From positions 1,979,029 to 2,043,028 of the forward strand of contig JAJEKV010000014.1 of NCBI GenBank assembly GCA_021234155.1: a DNA stretch of 64,000 nt, written 5' to 3'. The DNA comes from Isoetes taiwanensis. Its lineage: Eukaryota > Streptophyta > Lycopodiopsida > Isoetales > Isoetaceae. Made by a program: the position numbers and the translations under genes. Positions 1 to 12,429 of the stretch are shown here, in pieces. The notes beneath the pieces were generated by a model, which worked only from the letters and a program-made list of their open reading frames with translations, was not told where the DNA came from and did not search any database. Numbering within the stretch: position 1 is the stretch's first letter; each line of letters starts with the position of its first letter.

Positions 1-1330
1 CCAAAGGCAAGCTTCTTTGAGGTTTGTGAACCGAGACTCTCTTGCCAAGAAGCTATCTGTTGGGCAATATCGGATGCAATGATGGAGGGGGGAGTGAGGA
101 TCGAGAGGCCGGAGAGAGGTCAATAATAGGTGGTTGACTATGGTTCAATTTGCGATAAGTGAATTGCTCAACAATATCTCCAAATCAAGTTGAATTAAGG
201 TTAACTAATACACGAAATTGATTTGAATTACAAATATTTGGGTGGTGCAATTCATCAAATCTTCTTGATGTGGAGTACTTGAGGCGAATCTTCTTTGGGA
301 AGTCGGTGTGCACATGAAGGAGGCATAGGTTGGGCCGATTGTTGATAAATTCTACTTAGAGCTTTACTCCTAAAAATTTCGAGTTGCAAGTGCCTCATCT
401 TTACATATCTTGTGTTTTATTTCCTCGTTTCTTCATTAGAGGTACATGAGCGAGGCATAGGATGATTAGTTAGTTAATTCTCGTGCTATTCAGGAAAGGA
501 CCATTATTTTGTAGACGGACTCCCATACTTTTAAAGGGAAGAGACTAGTTGGGGAAGAGACTAATGGCTTTATTACAGAATAATTTTGGGTGGCAAAACT
601 AGTTTGTCCTACATGGACTTGGACTTTGTGAACAATCTTCTCTTCCATTTCATTTTCTCTCTCTAAGATAAGTGAAAGATTGTACTTCATTGTGAGGTCT
701 AGGCCTAATATATATTGTAACGAACGGCACCTTTAAATTATGCCATTATTCTTTTATTCTTTGTGAGACAATCGGGATGAGATTAACTCATTAAGATACC
801 TCAAAATTTTTGGTTGATCTTTCCCTTGCCATCCCGCACTTAAAATTTTTTTTCAATGCACGTATGTAATGCTTGAGAATCGTTGGATTATCTTCCTTAG
901 CTTCTTTCTTCGCATTTAGGAACCAAAAATGGCAACCACGTACTTCTTTCTATGTAATGCTTGAGAATCATTGGATTATCGCGAGGGCTTTAAATCAATT
1001 GGACAACATCTACGGTATCTAGTTGAACCAGGTATGGAAGAATTTCACTAATTATGACAAAGAATATATATCTGTTTGTGCTTCTCCTTTCCTTTTTAGG
1101 CCACATGTCAAACTTTAAATATACAATCTATAGTGGCTAATATACACCCATCATAAAAAAAAAATGACCCAATGTTTTACAAAATCAACAAGATCATAGC
1201 GGTTTCATTCTACTACCGTGAGCTAGGCAAAGAACATTATCTAAACATGTAATTTTTTATGAATAGTAACCAATCTAAGCATATAATTTCTATAAAAAAA
1301 GTAACCAAGCGTGCTTTTTACTGAGTTTTT
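1..1330. other. AT-rich intergenic DNA, no gene seen
   Basis: I see no convincing gene here. The only internal structure is a direct repeat of about 30 bp (TATGTAATGCTTGAGAATC and following bases) that occurs at about 863 and again at about 950, a spacing of 88 bp. The short open frames have no recognisable domain. Confidence 0.5.
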
Positions 1331-2770
1331 TATAACGACCTATTCAATTGTTTTAGGGATATATAGTCTATGGTTTTGAGGAATTGTTATTTTTTACATC
1401 CAATCCCCGGAACCCCCATTATTTTGCTATATATTCTAAGCGGGTGCACCTTGGACTCCCCACGGTCGGATTCATCGATCCTACGACTTCGGATCGTATG
1501 TTGGAGCCTCACGGGCACCTCTCGTTTTACTTATGGTCATTTTATGATTGGAGGCCTATCATTTTGAAATATGAAATCTGATTTCACCTAAGGTTTTGAG
1601 GGAATATCGAACCTCTATCTGGCTTTGCTTAAGATTTTAGAATATAAAATCTGAGGGAGTTGAACCTCTACCAAGATAATCAATGTTCTAATAAGACTAC
1701 TTTAACCAATGTACCCGATGAGCTAATGTGATTATTTTTTATCTTGAATCTATGTTTTTTTTTTTTTTTTTTTTTTTTTTATAACAACCTATTCAATTGT
1801 TTTAGGGATATATAGTCTATGGTTTTGAATTATTATTTTTACATCCAATGCCTGGAACCCCGTTATTTGCTACATATTCTAAACGAGGTGCACCTTGGAC
1901 TCCCACAGTCCTCGGAGTCATCGATCCTACGACTCAGATCATTTGTTGGAGCCTCTGGACACCTCTCGTTTTGCTTATGGTCATTTATGATTGGAGGCCT
2001 ATGATTTTGAAATATGAAATACAATTTCACCTAAGGTTTTGAGGGAATGTCCAGACCTCTATCTCGGCTTTGCCTAAGATTTTAGAATATGAAATATGGA
2101 GGTTCGAACCTCTACTAAGATAACTCAATGTTCTAATAAGACTACTTTAACCAATGTACCCGATGAGCTAATGTGATTATTTTTTATCTTGAATCTATGT
2201 TTTTATAACGACCTATTCAATTGTTTTAGGGATATATAGTCTATGGTTTTAGGAATTGTTATTTTTACATCAATCCCCCGGAACCCCCATTATTTGCTAC
2301 ATATTCTAAGCGAGGTGCACCTTGGACTCTCCGCGATTAAATCGGATTCATCGATCCTCGACCCGGATCGTATGTTGGAGCCTCTGGGCACCTCTTGTTT
2401 TAAACTTATAGTCATTTATGATTGGAAGCCTATGATTTTGAAATATGAAATCTGATTTCGCTTAAGGTTTTTGAGGGAATATCCCGAACCTCTATCTGGC
2501 TTTACCTAAGATTTTAGAATATAAAATCACGGGAGTTCGAACCTATACCAAGATAACTCAATGTTCTAATAAGACTACTTTAACCAATATACCCAATATA
2601 CCCAATGAGCTAATGTGATTATTTTTATCTTAAATCTATGTTTTTTTTTTTTATCACAACCTATTCAATTGTTTTAGGGATATATAGTCTATGGTTTCAG
2701 GAATTGTTATTTTACATCCATATCAAATCCCCACAGAACCCCCTATTATTTTGCTACATATTTGCTATGG
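1331..2770 (-). mobile_element. tandem array of tRNA-derived SINE units
   Basis: Units start at about 1331, 1781, 2204 and 2653 and are roughly 424-450 bp long, the difference being mostly the poly(T) run (poly(A) on the minus strand). The fourth unit stops after about 110 bp. Read on the minus strand, each full unit has a tRNA-like head: an A-box-like TAGCTCATCGGG, then about 48 nt later a B-box-like GGTTCGAACTCC. A second B-box-like site (GGTTCGATATTCC) follows within about 60 bp, in a segment that resembles the first, so the head looks dimeric. The unit then runs through a body of about 300 bp to an A-rich end. Pol III boxes plus an A-rich 3' end fit a SINE. Head-to-tail tandem organisation is unusual for SINEs, so a tRNA-related satellite is an alternative. 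Confidence 0.6.
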
Positions 2771-3118
2771 AATGCTTCAAGAATCTAAAATTTGTGCCTT
2801 CAAGTAATTTACTTCACCAAATGTATGTGGGCATGCGAGACCCTTTGGTTGCCCATATTTTATTCTAGCATATGTCTGATGAGATCGGGGTTACAAGCTC
2901 GGTTTTGGCCAATCTTTGCATACTAAACATTCAACCCATTTTAGCAAATTGTGTTCACAGTCCCTAGGATGTGGATTGTAATATAGATATCCTAGATAAA
3001 CATACATGGCAAGCACTTAAAACACAATTAGTATAATCACCTACATGCATTGGATAAAGAACTAAGATTACAATGACAATTACTTTGGATGAACAATGAT
3101 GTAATTCTTAGCAACTAT
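2770..3118. other. intergenic, no feature seen
   Basis: Plain AT-rich sequence between the SINE array and the tail of the next LINE. No coding or structured signal was recognised. Confidence 0.5.
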
Positions 3119-4431
3119 AGAATAAAATAGAATAGAATAGAATAGAAGTTTTATCGTCCACGGAGACCAATTGTCTATGGGACTCAAGCGGGGGGCGCAA
3201 TAAGGCGTGTATTCTTTATTCGGTTTAACCCTCTCCCTCCCCCCCAAAGGGTTGGTTGGGAAAAACCGTAGCGAGAATAGGTTTCTTTGTCAAAGCTACC
3301 ACAGATACAAATACATAGGGAAATTTATATGTACATCGTATCGGGGTAAGTGCCTAAGGCCAGGGGATCTCTCGACAATCCATGATCTCTTGGAGATATG
3401 GTCCCAACCTTCGTCTCTGCAGAAATGGAATGGCACGGCTGCAACACTTTTAGTTGTTGCTAATTTCTATTCCTTTACTAGCGGTGCAAGCGGAGCCAAA
3501 TTAGTAATTTAACCATGTGAATCACGAAGGCATAAAAGCCGATTTGTTTGCGGTTGTATGGTTTATATGGTTTTTCAAAATCGCTCCATGTGAGTGAAGC
3601 ATTAGCCTATATTTTGTATAAGAAGTTGAAGATATTTTATTATATCAAACAACATTGGTTTATATTAAAAATAGTAGGCAACTTCATTAGAAAACCACTT
3701 TAAGTTGCTCAAACAACTACAAGCAAAGTCATTAGTGGGTTTTGGTCTATACTACTTACGAACATAGTATTAACCACATAAATAAACTACCATAAGGAAC
3801 CACAATGGGAACCACGACAACAAAATCGAATAATACCACAAGTAAGAACCATGCCATATAACTAGTTGTGGTTATTCAACACATTAACCCACTTAGTAAC
3901 ATTACTTTAATATAGTAACCCCGTGTAAAATTATTATAAAAAACTGATAATATTTTATTTTTGGGGCCTTGTGATGATAGACAAATTAGCATGCGCATAG
4001 TGAGGTGCTTGGCATATTGATGGGCCCATAATCGTCACAAAATAAACCCACTTTTAGGTGTTTAAAATAAAGTTGCCCCACGTGGACCATTCACATGTTC
4101 AAATTCGAATTCAAATATGAATTCTCCCCTCAACCTAATATTGCCAACCACTTTCTATCCATTCCTATTCCGAAGCATCTAGCCACCTATCATTCTTGAT
4201 CTCGACTATCGCTTTGCCTCCATAAGGTAGATTTTGTGCTTCTTATTAGCATGTAGCATGCACTAGTTTAATGCGCTGCTACTTTTATGGTTTGCATTTG
4301 AAGTTGTAGTTTCATTTCAGAGAGTGTTTGACATTAGTACCACATCATCTGCGTATAACAACAACTGGATAACCGAATGTCCAAGTTTAACGCATGTATC
4401 TCCATGACTCTCCAACCATTCCTCAAGCTCA

Positions 4432-4975
4432 TCAATGAAAATTCCAAAAAAAGGTGGGGGATAAAGGGCATTTTTGCGTTACTCCAGTGGTGCTACAGAT
4501 TATGCTAGGAATATCAAGAGAAAGTTTAGCCAATACCTCTGCATACAACCGTGCAACCGCTCCTCGCAACTCCTTTGGAATTTCTAACTTTTCCATTCTT
4601 TCACCCAGACCTTTGCATGAGACCATATCAAATGCTTTGGAGAAGTCTACATAGATCATGTACAATGCTTTCCTCGGTCCTTTAACTTTCTCAATTATGG
4701 TTCTTAATGTAAGAATGTGATCCAGAGTGCTATGTTGTTTTCGAAACCACCTTGACTCGAGCCTTCTTCCCTTGCTCTTGAGTCCAAGTGCTAATCTTTT
4801 TCTCCAAAAGCCCTCCAGAGCACTTTTTGGGACTTTTGCAAAAGATACTACTTACCATGATTGTGCGATAGTTCTTTCCATCCTTTTTGTCACTCGCTTT
4901 ATGAATAGGAACAATTTTTCTAACTTTCCAATCCTTTGAAAGCCCTTTCATTTGTTGCGTAAGGATGGGTAGCAA
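4432..4975 (-). pseudogene. LINE reverse transcriptase fragment
   Basis: Two overlapping minus-strand frames encode the RT fingers and palm of a lineage A LINE. The upstream part (4730-4975) has W..RKIVPIHK and GKNYRTIMVSS, the usual 'NYRPI' region. The downstream part (4432-4665) has DFSKAFD followed by LYAEVLAKLSL and TTGVTQ.CPLSPT. The YxDD box is not visible in frame. The same motifs in the copies at 11830-12060 and 31685-32290 show that they belong to one family. Confidence 0.8.
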
Positions 4976-5579
4976 CTCCTTTCCTCTCTAATTTAGTAAC
5001 TCCACCGAAATGCCTTCTAAATCATGTGATTTGCCATTAGCGGTTTTATTTAGTTGTATCTATATGTCCTTTTTGTAAATATGTCCTCATGGACTTGCAA
5101 AAGTGGCATTCTTTCAACTTCCGGAAATAGTATAAACTTTGCACAAATGACAACAATTCCTCCATGCCTAATTTCATACGTGTTTTTACTACTTTGGAGG
5201 ATGGACCAAAATAGTTTTTGCTTTTGACATTGTAATTGTGCTAGAGTGGTGTCTTTGCAATTTTATAATATTCCGTTTTTCCTTAGCGTGTAAGATCTAT
5301 ACCATTTTGGTATATGTTTACATCCTTTGGCAATCTGGATCGAGCTTTTGCACACTCTTGATCCCATCAGGATCTGCATGGCAATCCCCTAGCCCACCTT
5401 GTGTTTATGCAAAAACACCAGCCTGCGACATCTAGAATAACTTGCTTCAGAATATGGGCATCCTCCTTGATTCAAGTCTCCGCATCTAAGTGCTCCCTCC
5501 TATCTAGCAATTGTAATATTCTTCTCTCTTCTCTGATTTGATAGAAAGAAGCTTCATAGATTGGTGCCAAAAATTGAGC

Positions 5580-6320
5580 TTAATTGTCCAAACAGGAGGT
5601 GCATGGTGCGGCTTTGGCATCTTCTCCAATATCTAATAGCCATCTATTATAGTAGCCAGAGGTGTGCAGAGGCCAACAAATAGTCCACGGTGCTTTTCCC
5701 AAAAAGAGAAAACAAGTAGATTTAATGCGAACACAGGAAACCCGACCAATTCCATTTAATATATTTAGATTGTAGCATGTTCCAAATTCTAGCAAATGAT
5801 CACCCATAAGTATTTTTTACACCATCCAGTGATTGCCTATAATAGGTTGCATCCCTTTGTTCTAGCATTCATGTCCCCAACTATCAACCGTGCCCTCGTG
5901 TTTGCATGCTATATCTCGTGTGTAGCCAAAAGCTGTGAAAAGGCTGATCTCATTGCATTCCATCTAGCCCATAGATGGTCATATTCAAAGGTGCAAAATA
6001 GCATCTTTGCTACAAAGATGGCAACATTATCAGATTCAATCTTGACCACATATATTGATTATACATATGTTCTGTTCAACCTTCACTAAATGATGTAAAT
6101 CATTCGAAACGTATCATCCACTCCTCCAAACCCTCTTACCATATTGACATCTATGTAATTCCAAATTGAATCTACAAAGAGTGTGTCCTTGGAGATGGGA
6201 AAGATTGGTGTTCCCATGTTTTAGAGAAGATTATGAGATGCATGTGACCATACACATCTGGAAGCCATCAACCTAGCTTGCGTCAGCCCTCGTCACGTTC
6301 CATGCCCCGGCATCTTAAGG
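5580..6320 (-). pseudogene. LINE endonuclease (EEP) fragment
   Basis: Minus-strand remnant of the APE-type endonuclease that nicks target DNA for target-primed reverse transcription. Pieces can be read in different frames: a WNV-type start near 6300, FVDSIWNY near 6150, GDMNAR near 5870 and LNGIGR near 5750. Several frame changes separate them, so no product is expected from the sequence as read. Confidence 0.65.
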
Positions 6321-6441
6321 GTCTCATATTCCTATGCATCAACATCTCTTGTTTTCTTAGTAATCCTTTGCTTTGCGGATCTGTCTAAATAAACAAAGAA
6401 TCCATCCTCTCCCCCTTCTTTACCTTTTAAAATGACACCAT

Positions 6442-6545
6442 TTTTTTTTTGAAACTTAAATGTTTTCCTATAATTTCCCTCAAAAACCTTCAAGTTAAGG
6501 GTTTTGAAACTTTAATGTTTTCCTACAATTTCCCTTGAAAACACT
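6442..6545 (+). repeat. short tandem duplication, about 61 bp
   Basis: A block beginning GAAACTTAAATGTTTTCC is repeated about 61 bp later with a few changes (GAAACTTTAATGTTTTCC). No function is apparent. Confidence 0.6.
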
Positions 6546-6600
6546 TGAGGCAGCAATAATAATAAGTCTATTGTGCTCTTTTTATTGGGTTAAGCTATAT

Positions 6601-6676
6601 AGGCGATTGGTCTCCGTGGACGATAAAAACATTCTATTCTATTCTATTCTATTCTATTCTATTCTATTCTATTCTA
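6601..6676 (+). mobile_element. LINE-type 3' end with (ATTCT)n tail
   Basis: Plus-strand copy of the shared 3' terminus: GGTCTCCGTGGACGATAAAA followed directly by nine ATTCT units. The 60 bp upstream resemble the 3' UTR at 44680-44720, so this is probably a 5'-truncated insertion. It is in the opposite orientation to the LINE at 3117-6550. Confidence 0.75.
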
Positions 6677-6679
6677 TAA

Positions 6680-8135
6680 GCCATACCCAAATTTAAGGGA
6701 GCATACCTCACGAACGAGGATTGCTCCATGTTCCAGGAGCTACAACAAATCGTGAATGTGCCTATTCAATAGCTCTCGATGATCGAGGATATTCTTCTTG
6801 CACTTTTCTTTGTGAGGTATAAAATGCTATAGAGGTGTGTTTCTTTTTTTCTTTTTAATTGGAGGTAGTATTTAGACATATGTTTTCACTTGGTTTTCAC
6901 TTACTTCAATTGGATAATCATAACCAACATAAGAGTGCTCTTCACTTCACAATTTTGCTACGTGAAGACTCCATCAAAGTGCTTCCAATAGATGAAAGGC
7001 ATATATTCATTGTTGAGACATCTCTGCAAGTAAGAATGTTCACGAGAAGAATCAGTTAGGAAAAGAGCTTACTCCCCCAAGGATCTTCAAAATTGACTAT
7101 AAAGATACACTAGTAACTTTAAAACTAGTTTTTTTTTTTTTATTGAAGTTGGAGTTCAGTCAGGTTTAGCACTTAGTTGTGGTTTTTGTTGTTTGTGCAC
7201 CTGGGTCTAAATAGTTGTACCCTTTGGAGAGTTTTTAGAACCATTGTGTTAACTATTGCCAAAAGTCTTCCATGAGCACTCTCTTTCCTGAAGGTGCTCA
7301 TACGGGGAAGGCATTAGACCAACTGCATTACTGAACCAATGCCTCAGATTACACATATAGAGGGAGCTTTATCCCATATGTGGATCATTATAGCTATGAA
7401 TTATATGTGCTCGAGTTCTTATATCTTATACGTGGTAAGTATTTTACTTTCTGCTCATACAATTATCTTTTTTTGTCTGCCTTTTATAGTTCTAATAAAC
7501 CGTTAGAATGGATTGTGAGATTGATGGCTGGTCAATTGGAATGTTGTAAGATCTATAGCTAGCCATAATGCTATTTGGTGGAGCTTTCACTTGGCAAAAG
7601 TCAACTCTATGTTGTAATGATCAAGGCCTTAAATGCATGTGATAAATGCATATGTGCGGACCATTAATGAAGCAATTAACAAGCAAGCTAGCTGATGCAA
7701 TTTGGGTAAAGCATATGGAAGTTTGGGTGTACTTTGGATAACTGATTTGTGTTCTTAATTTTGAAAAATACATGTGTAGGTACTCTATTTAGAATATGTG
7801 AAGATGTGCAAGAGGTAGTTAATCCCTTTATTTCACATGGCTCTCAATAACAACTTTTTTTACTTTTTGCATTGGTTATTATCTATTGTTTTCTCCTAGT
7901 TTCTTGTTTAAAGTGCTAGGCTATTGAAAAAAATGACTGTTGCGCCCTCTATGCTCCAACTTTGTTCAAAAATTTGGAAGGAACGATGGATTGACACATT
8001 ACATTATTTGTAAATTTCTTAAACTTATATGTTCAATGACGACATCATCCCTTTAGTTTACAAGTCGAAAAACATTTGAACTCCATATGTCATGTTGGAT
8101 GAAGATCGAAGAAGAAAATGTATAAATATATTGAA
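6680..8135. other. intergenic, no gene seen
   Basis: AT-rich sequence with scattered short open frames (for example 6859-7059 and 7380-7562, plus strand) that match no family I know. No promoter or RNA signal stood out. Confidence 0.45.
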
Positions 8136-8334
8136 GGGGAAAACTACAAAATACCCCTAACTTTTTGCAAAATTCACAGTATACCCCTAACTTTCTAAAA
8201 ATTCACAAAATGCCCCTAACTATTCACAAAATGCCCTAAAAACCTATCGTTAGGGGCATTTCATGGAATTTTCTAAAAGTTAGGGGTATGTTGTGAATTT
8301 TGCAAAAAGTTAGGGGTATATTGTAGTTTTTCCC
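8136..8334. mobile_element. fold-back MITE with 9-bp TSD (MULE-like)
   Basis: A 199-bp element whose two halves are inverted copies of each other. The left end reads GGGGAAAACTACAAAATACC, and the complement of the right end reads GGGAAAAACTACAATATACC. The inverted repeats extend for about 80 bp per side. A perfect 9-bp direct repeat, TATATTGAA, flanks it at 8127-8135 and 8335-8343. Nine-base target duplications with long inverted repeats are typical of Mutator-type non-autonomous elements. Each arm carries several ACCCCTAAC blocks spaced about 30-35 bp apart. It lies about 375 bp upstream of the peroxidase start codon. Confidence 0.9.
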
Positions 8335-8665
8335 TATATTGAACAACCTACAAAAGGGATTGCAAATAGTTTATTTGACAATCAAATAGATAGACATTTG
8401 TTGAAACTACTGGGAAGCTACACATCTTTAAGCGAAATGATTCTAAACCAGGTTTCACGTGGATGTAATTTTAACAAAGTCTAGTCTAAAAACTTCGTCT
8501 TGTGGGCTTTCTTCCCCTCAGGTCGACGAAAAGCTCTTAAGGACACTATGTAAGATGACATGTAGTAGGAAATACTTGAAGTGCAAGGTATATACGAGGT
8601 GGATAGTCAGGATAAGAGGCAAGCTATTATTTTGTACATAGGTATTACCCCACCATACTTCTTCT

Positions 8666-8672
8666 TATAAAA
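8666..8672 (+). promoter_or_regulatory. candidate TATA box of the peroxidase gene
   Basis: TATAAAA lies about 40 bp upstream of the proposed ATG at 8710. Position and sequence suit a Pol II core promoter, but this implies a very short 5' UTR, so it is tentative. Confidence 0.35.
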
Positions 8673-8709
8673 GTTCAATAAAGTTGCAAAAACTTACACT
8701 TAGAAAACC

Positions 8710-9992
8710 ATGACCATGCGCATTGTGCCAACTTTCATCTTTTGGCAGCTTATACAAATTGCAGCTGCCCAGCTCTCAGCAGATTTTTATCAAACTTCAT
8801 GTCCAAATGTGGAGTCTATTGTCACGACATCGATCACGGCATCTTCACAGGCATCTAATGTGGTGCCAATTGCATTGCTCAGGCTCTTTGCCCATGACTG
8901 TTTTGTAGATGTAAGTTTGAACTTTGAAGTTGCTCAGCAATATTTTTTTCTGGCATATAATACATATCATATGGTATGAACTTGTTGGAATTTGCAGGGC
9001 TGTGATGGATCAATATTGATTTCCTCTACAAGCACAAATACTGCAGAGAGACCATACTTTAAATCTAGACTTACCTCAAAATCCATTTGATGCAATCATA
9101 ACAGCCAAACAAGCTGTAGAAACAGCCTGTCAGGAGTTGTTTCTTGTGCTGATATTCTGGCTATGGCGACGCGAGATGGGGTTGTTTTTTGTAAGCAAAT
9201 TTTATTTCTATGTTCTGATTCTTCTAGATGTAAGACATGTAAGGTACAGATCATGTTAATTCTTGGATGTTAATCTTTGAAACAGAGTGGAGGACCAACA
9301 TGGACAGTTCTAAAAGGAAGAAGAGATGGGCTGGTATCTCTGGCATCTAGAGTAAATCTCCCAACTGCTAATTTCAGTGTAGCACAGAACACTGCTTTCT
9401 TTGCAAATCTGAACTTAACAGCAGATGAAATGGTTACTTTGTCAGGTGATGAATTTACAAAAAGCTCCTCATTTAAAACTTGAGCAACTTATTAAGTATA
9501 GACTAATTAAGTTATACTCCAAAACAAACAAAAAAAAGAACCGAAGATATTCTCTAACTAGCTGGTCTGATTGCATACTGCAGGAGCTCATACGATTGGA
9601 TTTGCACACTGCAACAAATTTACCAACCGATTATACAGCTTCAACAGCACATTCAAGACCGACCCATCTCTGAATTCAGATTTTGTGACTGTTTTGACAG
9701 CCCAGTGCCCATCTTTGGATTCAGACGCTGGCATTATACAGGCTCTGGATATAACGAGCCCCTTTGTGTTTGATGGCTCATATTATCAAGATCTGCAGCA
9801 AAAAAAGGCCTTCTTACTTCCGACCAGGTCCTCAACTCTGATGCTTCTACGAGCGGCCTTGTTAGCCTGTTTGCCTCTGATCAGCAGCAATTCTTCCAGG
9901 CTTTTACTGAAGCTATGGTCCATTTTGGCAGTGTGGGTGTTAAAACTGGATCTGAGGGCGAAATCAGGCTTGATTGCACTAAATTCAATTAA
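8710..9992 (+). CDS. class III (secretory) peroxidase, frames interrupted as read
   Basis: Heme peroxidase of the secretory plant class, which uses H2O2 to oxidise phenolics in cell wall or vacuole. Four exons with GT/AG borders are placed at 8710-8910, 8998-9190, 9286-9445 and 9584-9992, the classic three-intron layout. Exon 1 starts with a hydrophobic signal peptide ending near AAAQLSADFY and carries the distal-histidine motif LLRLFAHDCFVD, continued by GCDGSIL in exon 2. Exon 2 has SCADILAMATRDG. Exon 4 opens with the proximal-histidine motif GAHTIGFAHC and ends ...LDCTKFN then TAA. Length is about 320 residues, normal for the family. The reading frame is broken near 9050, near 9130 (one C missing in TGTCCA), at the exon 2 end (extra T) and in the A run near 9800. 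The breaks at 9130, 9185 and 9800 are single-base changes in short runs, so sequence error is as likely as decay. Confidence 0.85.
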
Positions 9993-9999
9993 CTCTTAA

Positions 10000-11640
10000 G
10001 GTTTTTATTCGTTTACATGTTCAATCTATTCAAGATTATTTTTGTGGACGTAGTCAATGCTTTACCACCCTTTGTGGGTGCATGAAAAATTCAATGAAGT
10101 GTTGATATATATAACGTTATTTTAATTCTACATTCATATCTTATTTTATTCCTTAAAATTTTTGTACACGTCAACATTTGGAAATTTCCAACCTTCTATC
10201 CTTTCTTATGGGAAGTACGGTGCTTAAAACAACAAAACTCACCATATGTTGAGTAAGCTTAAGGGAAGAAGTTTTCAATTGAACCAAGTTGGCATTGCTT
10301 ATAGTAATTTTCAATGCAAGCTAGAACCTATTATGAAGATTAAGGTAGGTAGTGACGACACTCAATCTCGTTGAAACAATAAACAAACTGAAGGTTGTTG
10401 AACATTATTGGTATACACGACACGACAAATTAAAGTCTGAAGCTTACACTAAATCCTAGTAATGAGCAACAAATCCATTGTAAATGACCAAGGAATAGGA
10501 CTCAACACAAGAAAAGACATCTACACTTATAAAATCATTTTTTCACATTTAACAATGTATAATGTATAGGCTAACCTTCATCAATACTATGGATGGATAG
10601 ATGGATGGATGGATATTGACGTCCATTGAGATTACAAAGAGCCATGGGACGATAAGAACATGGGCATGACAACAAAACTAGGGGCAAGGCCTGCTATAGC
10701 ATATGAAGTAAAGAAAAAAATATATATATTGAATAACATATATGGAAAAGGTAATACACGTCACTTATGCAAGATCTGTAGTGGACCCACTTTTAAAAGT
10801 CAATAGACATATCACTATACAAGATATGTCCTAGTTTTAAGTATAATTGGACCCACTTTCAAAAGTCCATCCACCACAAGAACACGTGAATTGCAATGAG
10901 CTAAGTCAATAACCATAAGAGTTCACAGTTCTATTGTTCCTTTTAATCGAAATCCTAATGATGCATTATGGCAAAGTTTTTGGTCTGCTTGCCTCTCGTG
11001 TACTTAACTTTTCATGTCAAGATAGGCAGACAAACTCGCTTCTCAATGTGGATGCACGATGTAGCATATTTTGTAGTTGTTTATGCACCATGACCATTGC
11101 TCTTAGAGGTTCTGCCACCTAACTTTCCAAACACTATACAGTAACACCTTAGATTCTCAGAGTGAAATAATTTTGGTCTGTAATAATGATATCACTAATT
11201 TCCATGTGCTCTAGGTGGCTTCAATTTCAATTTCTTTGATAGGAATCCCACAAGGCGATTTTGCATTTTTTTGTCATGGCCAGTCAAATGAGATGCTTCC
11301 GTTCTTTTCCCAGCCTTGTTTTACTACGTCTCGGCTTTATAATCCTATGTTTGTCTTCATTTGGCCTCAAGCTAGCTATGATATATGTTGAAACAATGGT
11401 ATTGATGAATGGCCATAGCAGCACAAAAGAATGGCAAATGGACGTTGCAACATGTACAATTTGAACACGCTTACAATAATAACTTTGTAAGATTACTGGA
11501 CATTGCAAATCCAATGTACATTGTATTGGTTAACCATGTATGATTACGATACTAGTTCTTCAAAATGACAATGTCACACCATGACATTGACACTCTCTAC
11601 ATTCATTACTGGGTAATCCTGGGAATTTGGTCTCCAACAT
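10000..11640. other. intergenic, one tail-like microsatellite
   Basis: Mostly unremarkable AT-rich DNA. At 10591-10645 a (GGAT)n run is followed by ATTGACGTCCATTGAG. Read on the minus strand this resembles the shared LINE/SINE terminus (TGGACGTCAATA plus ATCC repeats), so a decayed minus-strand insertion may lie here. No gene was recognised at 10934-11514. Confidence 0.4.
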
Positions 11641-12429
11641 CTCTCCTACTAAGCTTGCAGTTCAATGCATTGTCCATAACAATTTGATATATTCTTTTCG
11701 ACCGAAAGCTTTCAATGACCATCTTCGTTTGGATTTATGACCATCTTCGTTTTCTTGTAAATCCAAGTCACTGACACTGACTCGTTCTCAGTCTCTACGG
11801 ACTTCTCCCAGTCCTCTCCTAGAAATAGTATCAAGGTTTAGAAAAATCAATGAAAGCTAAAAACAATGTTTTTCTTGGTCCCTTAGCCTTTTCGATTAGA
11901 GTCCTCAAAGTCAAAATGTGGTCCAAAGTATTATATTGTTTTCGGAAGCCCCCCGTTGCTCTTTTCTCATGTTGTTCTGCCCATTTGCTTATTTTTGCTT
12001 CCAGTAATCCTCCCAACAATTTAGCAAACATATTGCCTACCATTATAGTAGTTTGCACATCAGTCTACTGCCATATTTATGCACAGGTATGACCTTACAG
12101 GTTCGCCATGAATGAGGCAAGCCTTCTTTGACTGCAAGATTCATTTGTCTCGTCAGAATGGCTATAAGGTCGTCTCCTCCCCATTTGAATAGCTCTATAG
12201 CAAGGCCGTCAATATCATGTGTTTTTCTGCCATTTTGCTCAGCAGCTCTTTTAAATCATTTTCTAAAAAGATATCATCGTGTACCTCTAATATCTGCATG
12301 TACTCATGCCCAGGCTGAAAATAGATCCTCTACAGAAGATTTTCTGTGTCCAAAAATGTGCCATCACATCAGGAGTCTAACTTTTCAGTCAGACACTTCT
12401 TGTACTCTCGTCGTTTGGCAAAATCAAGT

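Larger units (their letters stand above)
3117..6550 (-). mobile_element. LINE, lineage A, degraded
   Basis: Minus-strand non-LTR retrotransposon. The 3' end is an (AATAG)n run at 3117-3147 next to the shared motif, which reads CTCCGTGGACGATAAAA on the minus strand. A structured 3' UTR lies at about 3200-3300. Reverse transcriptase remnants lie at 4400-4975 and include YVDFSKAFD and GVTQ.CPLSPT. Endonuclease (EEP) remnants lie at about 5580-6320, with GDMNAR and a partly frame-shifted STVDYLL-type motif. Stops and shifts break the frames throughout. The 5' limit is unclear, because a plus-strand copy of the same tail sits at 6601-6676. Confidence 0.75.

Noticed and set aside
2101-2170. Functional tRNA gene on the minus strand
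   Set aside because: The A and B boxes are present, but no proper acceptor stem or standard cloverleaf can be paired, and the same sequence recurs as part of a 430-bp repeat.
3207-3512. 101-codon plus-strand open frame
   Set aside because: It lies antisense to the LINE 3' UTR and has no domain.
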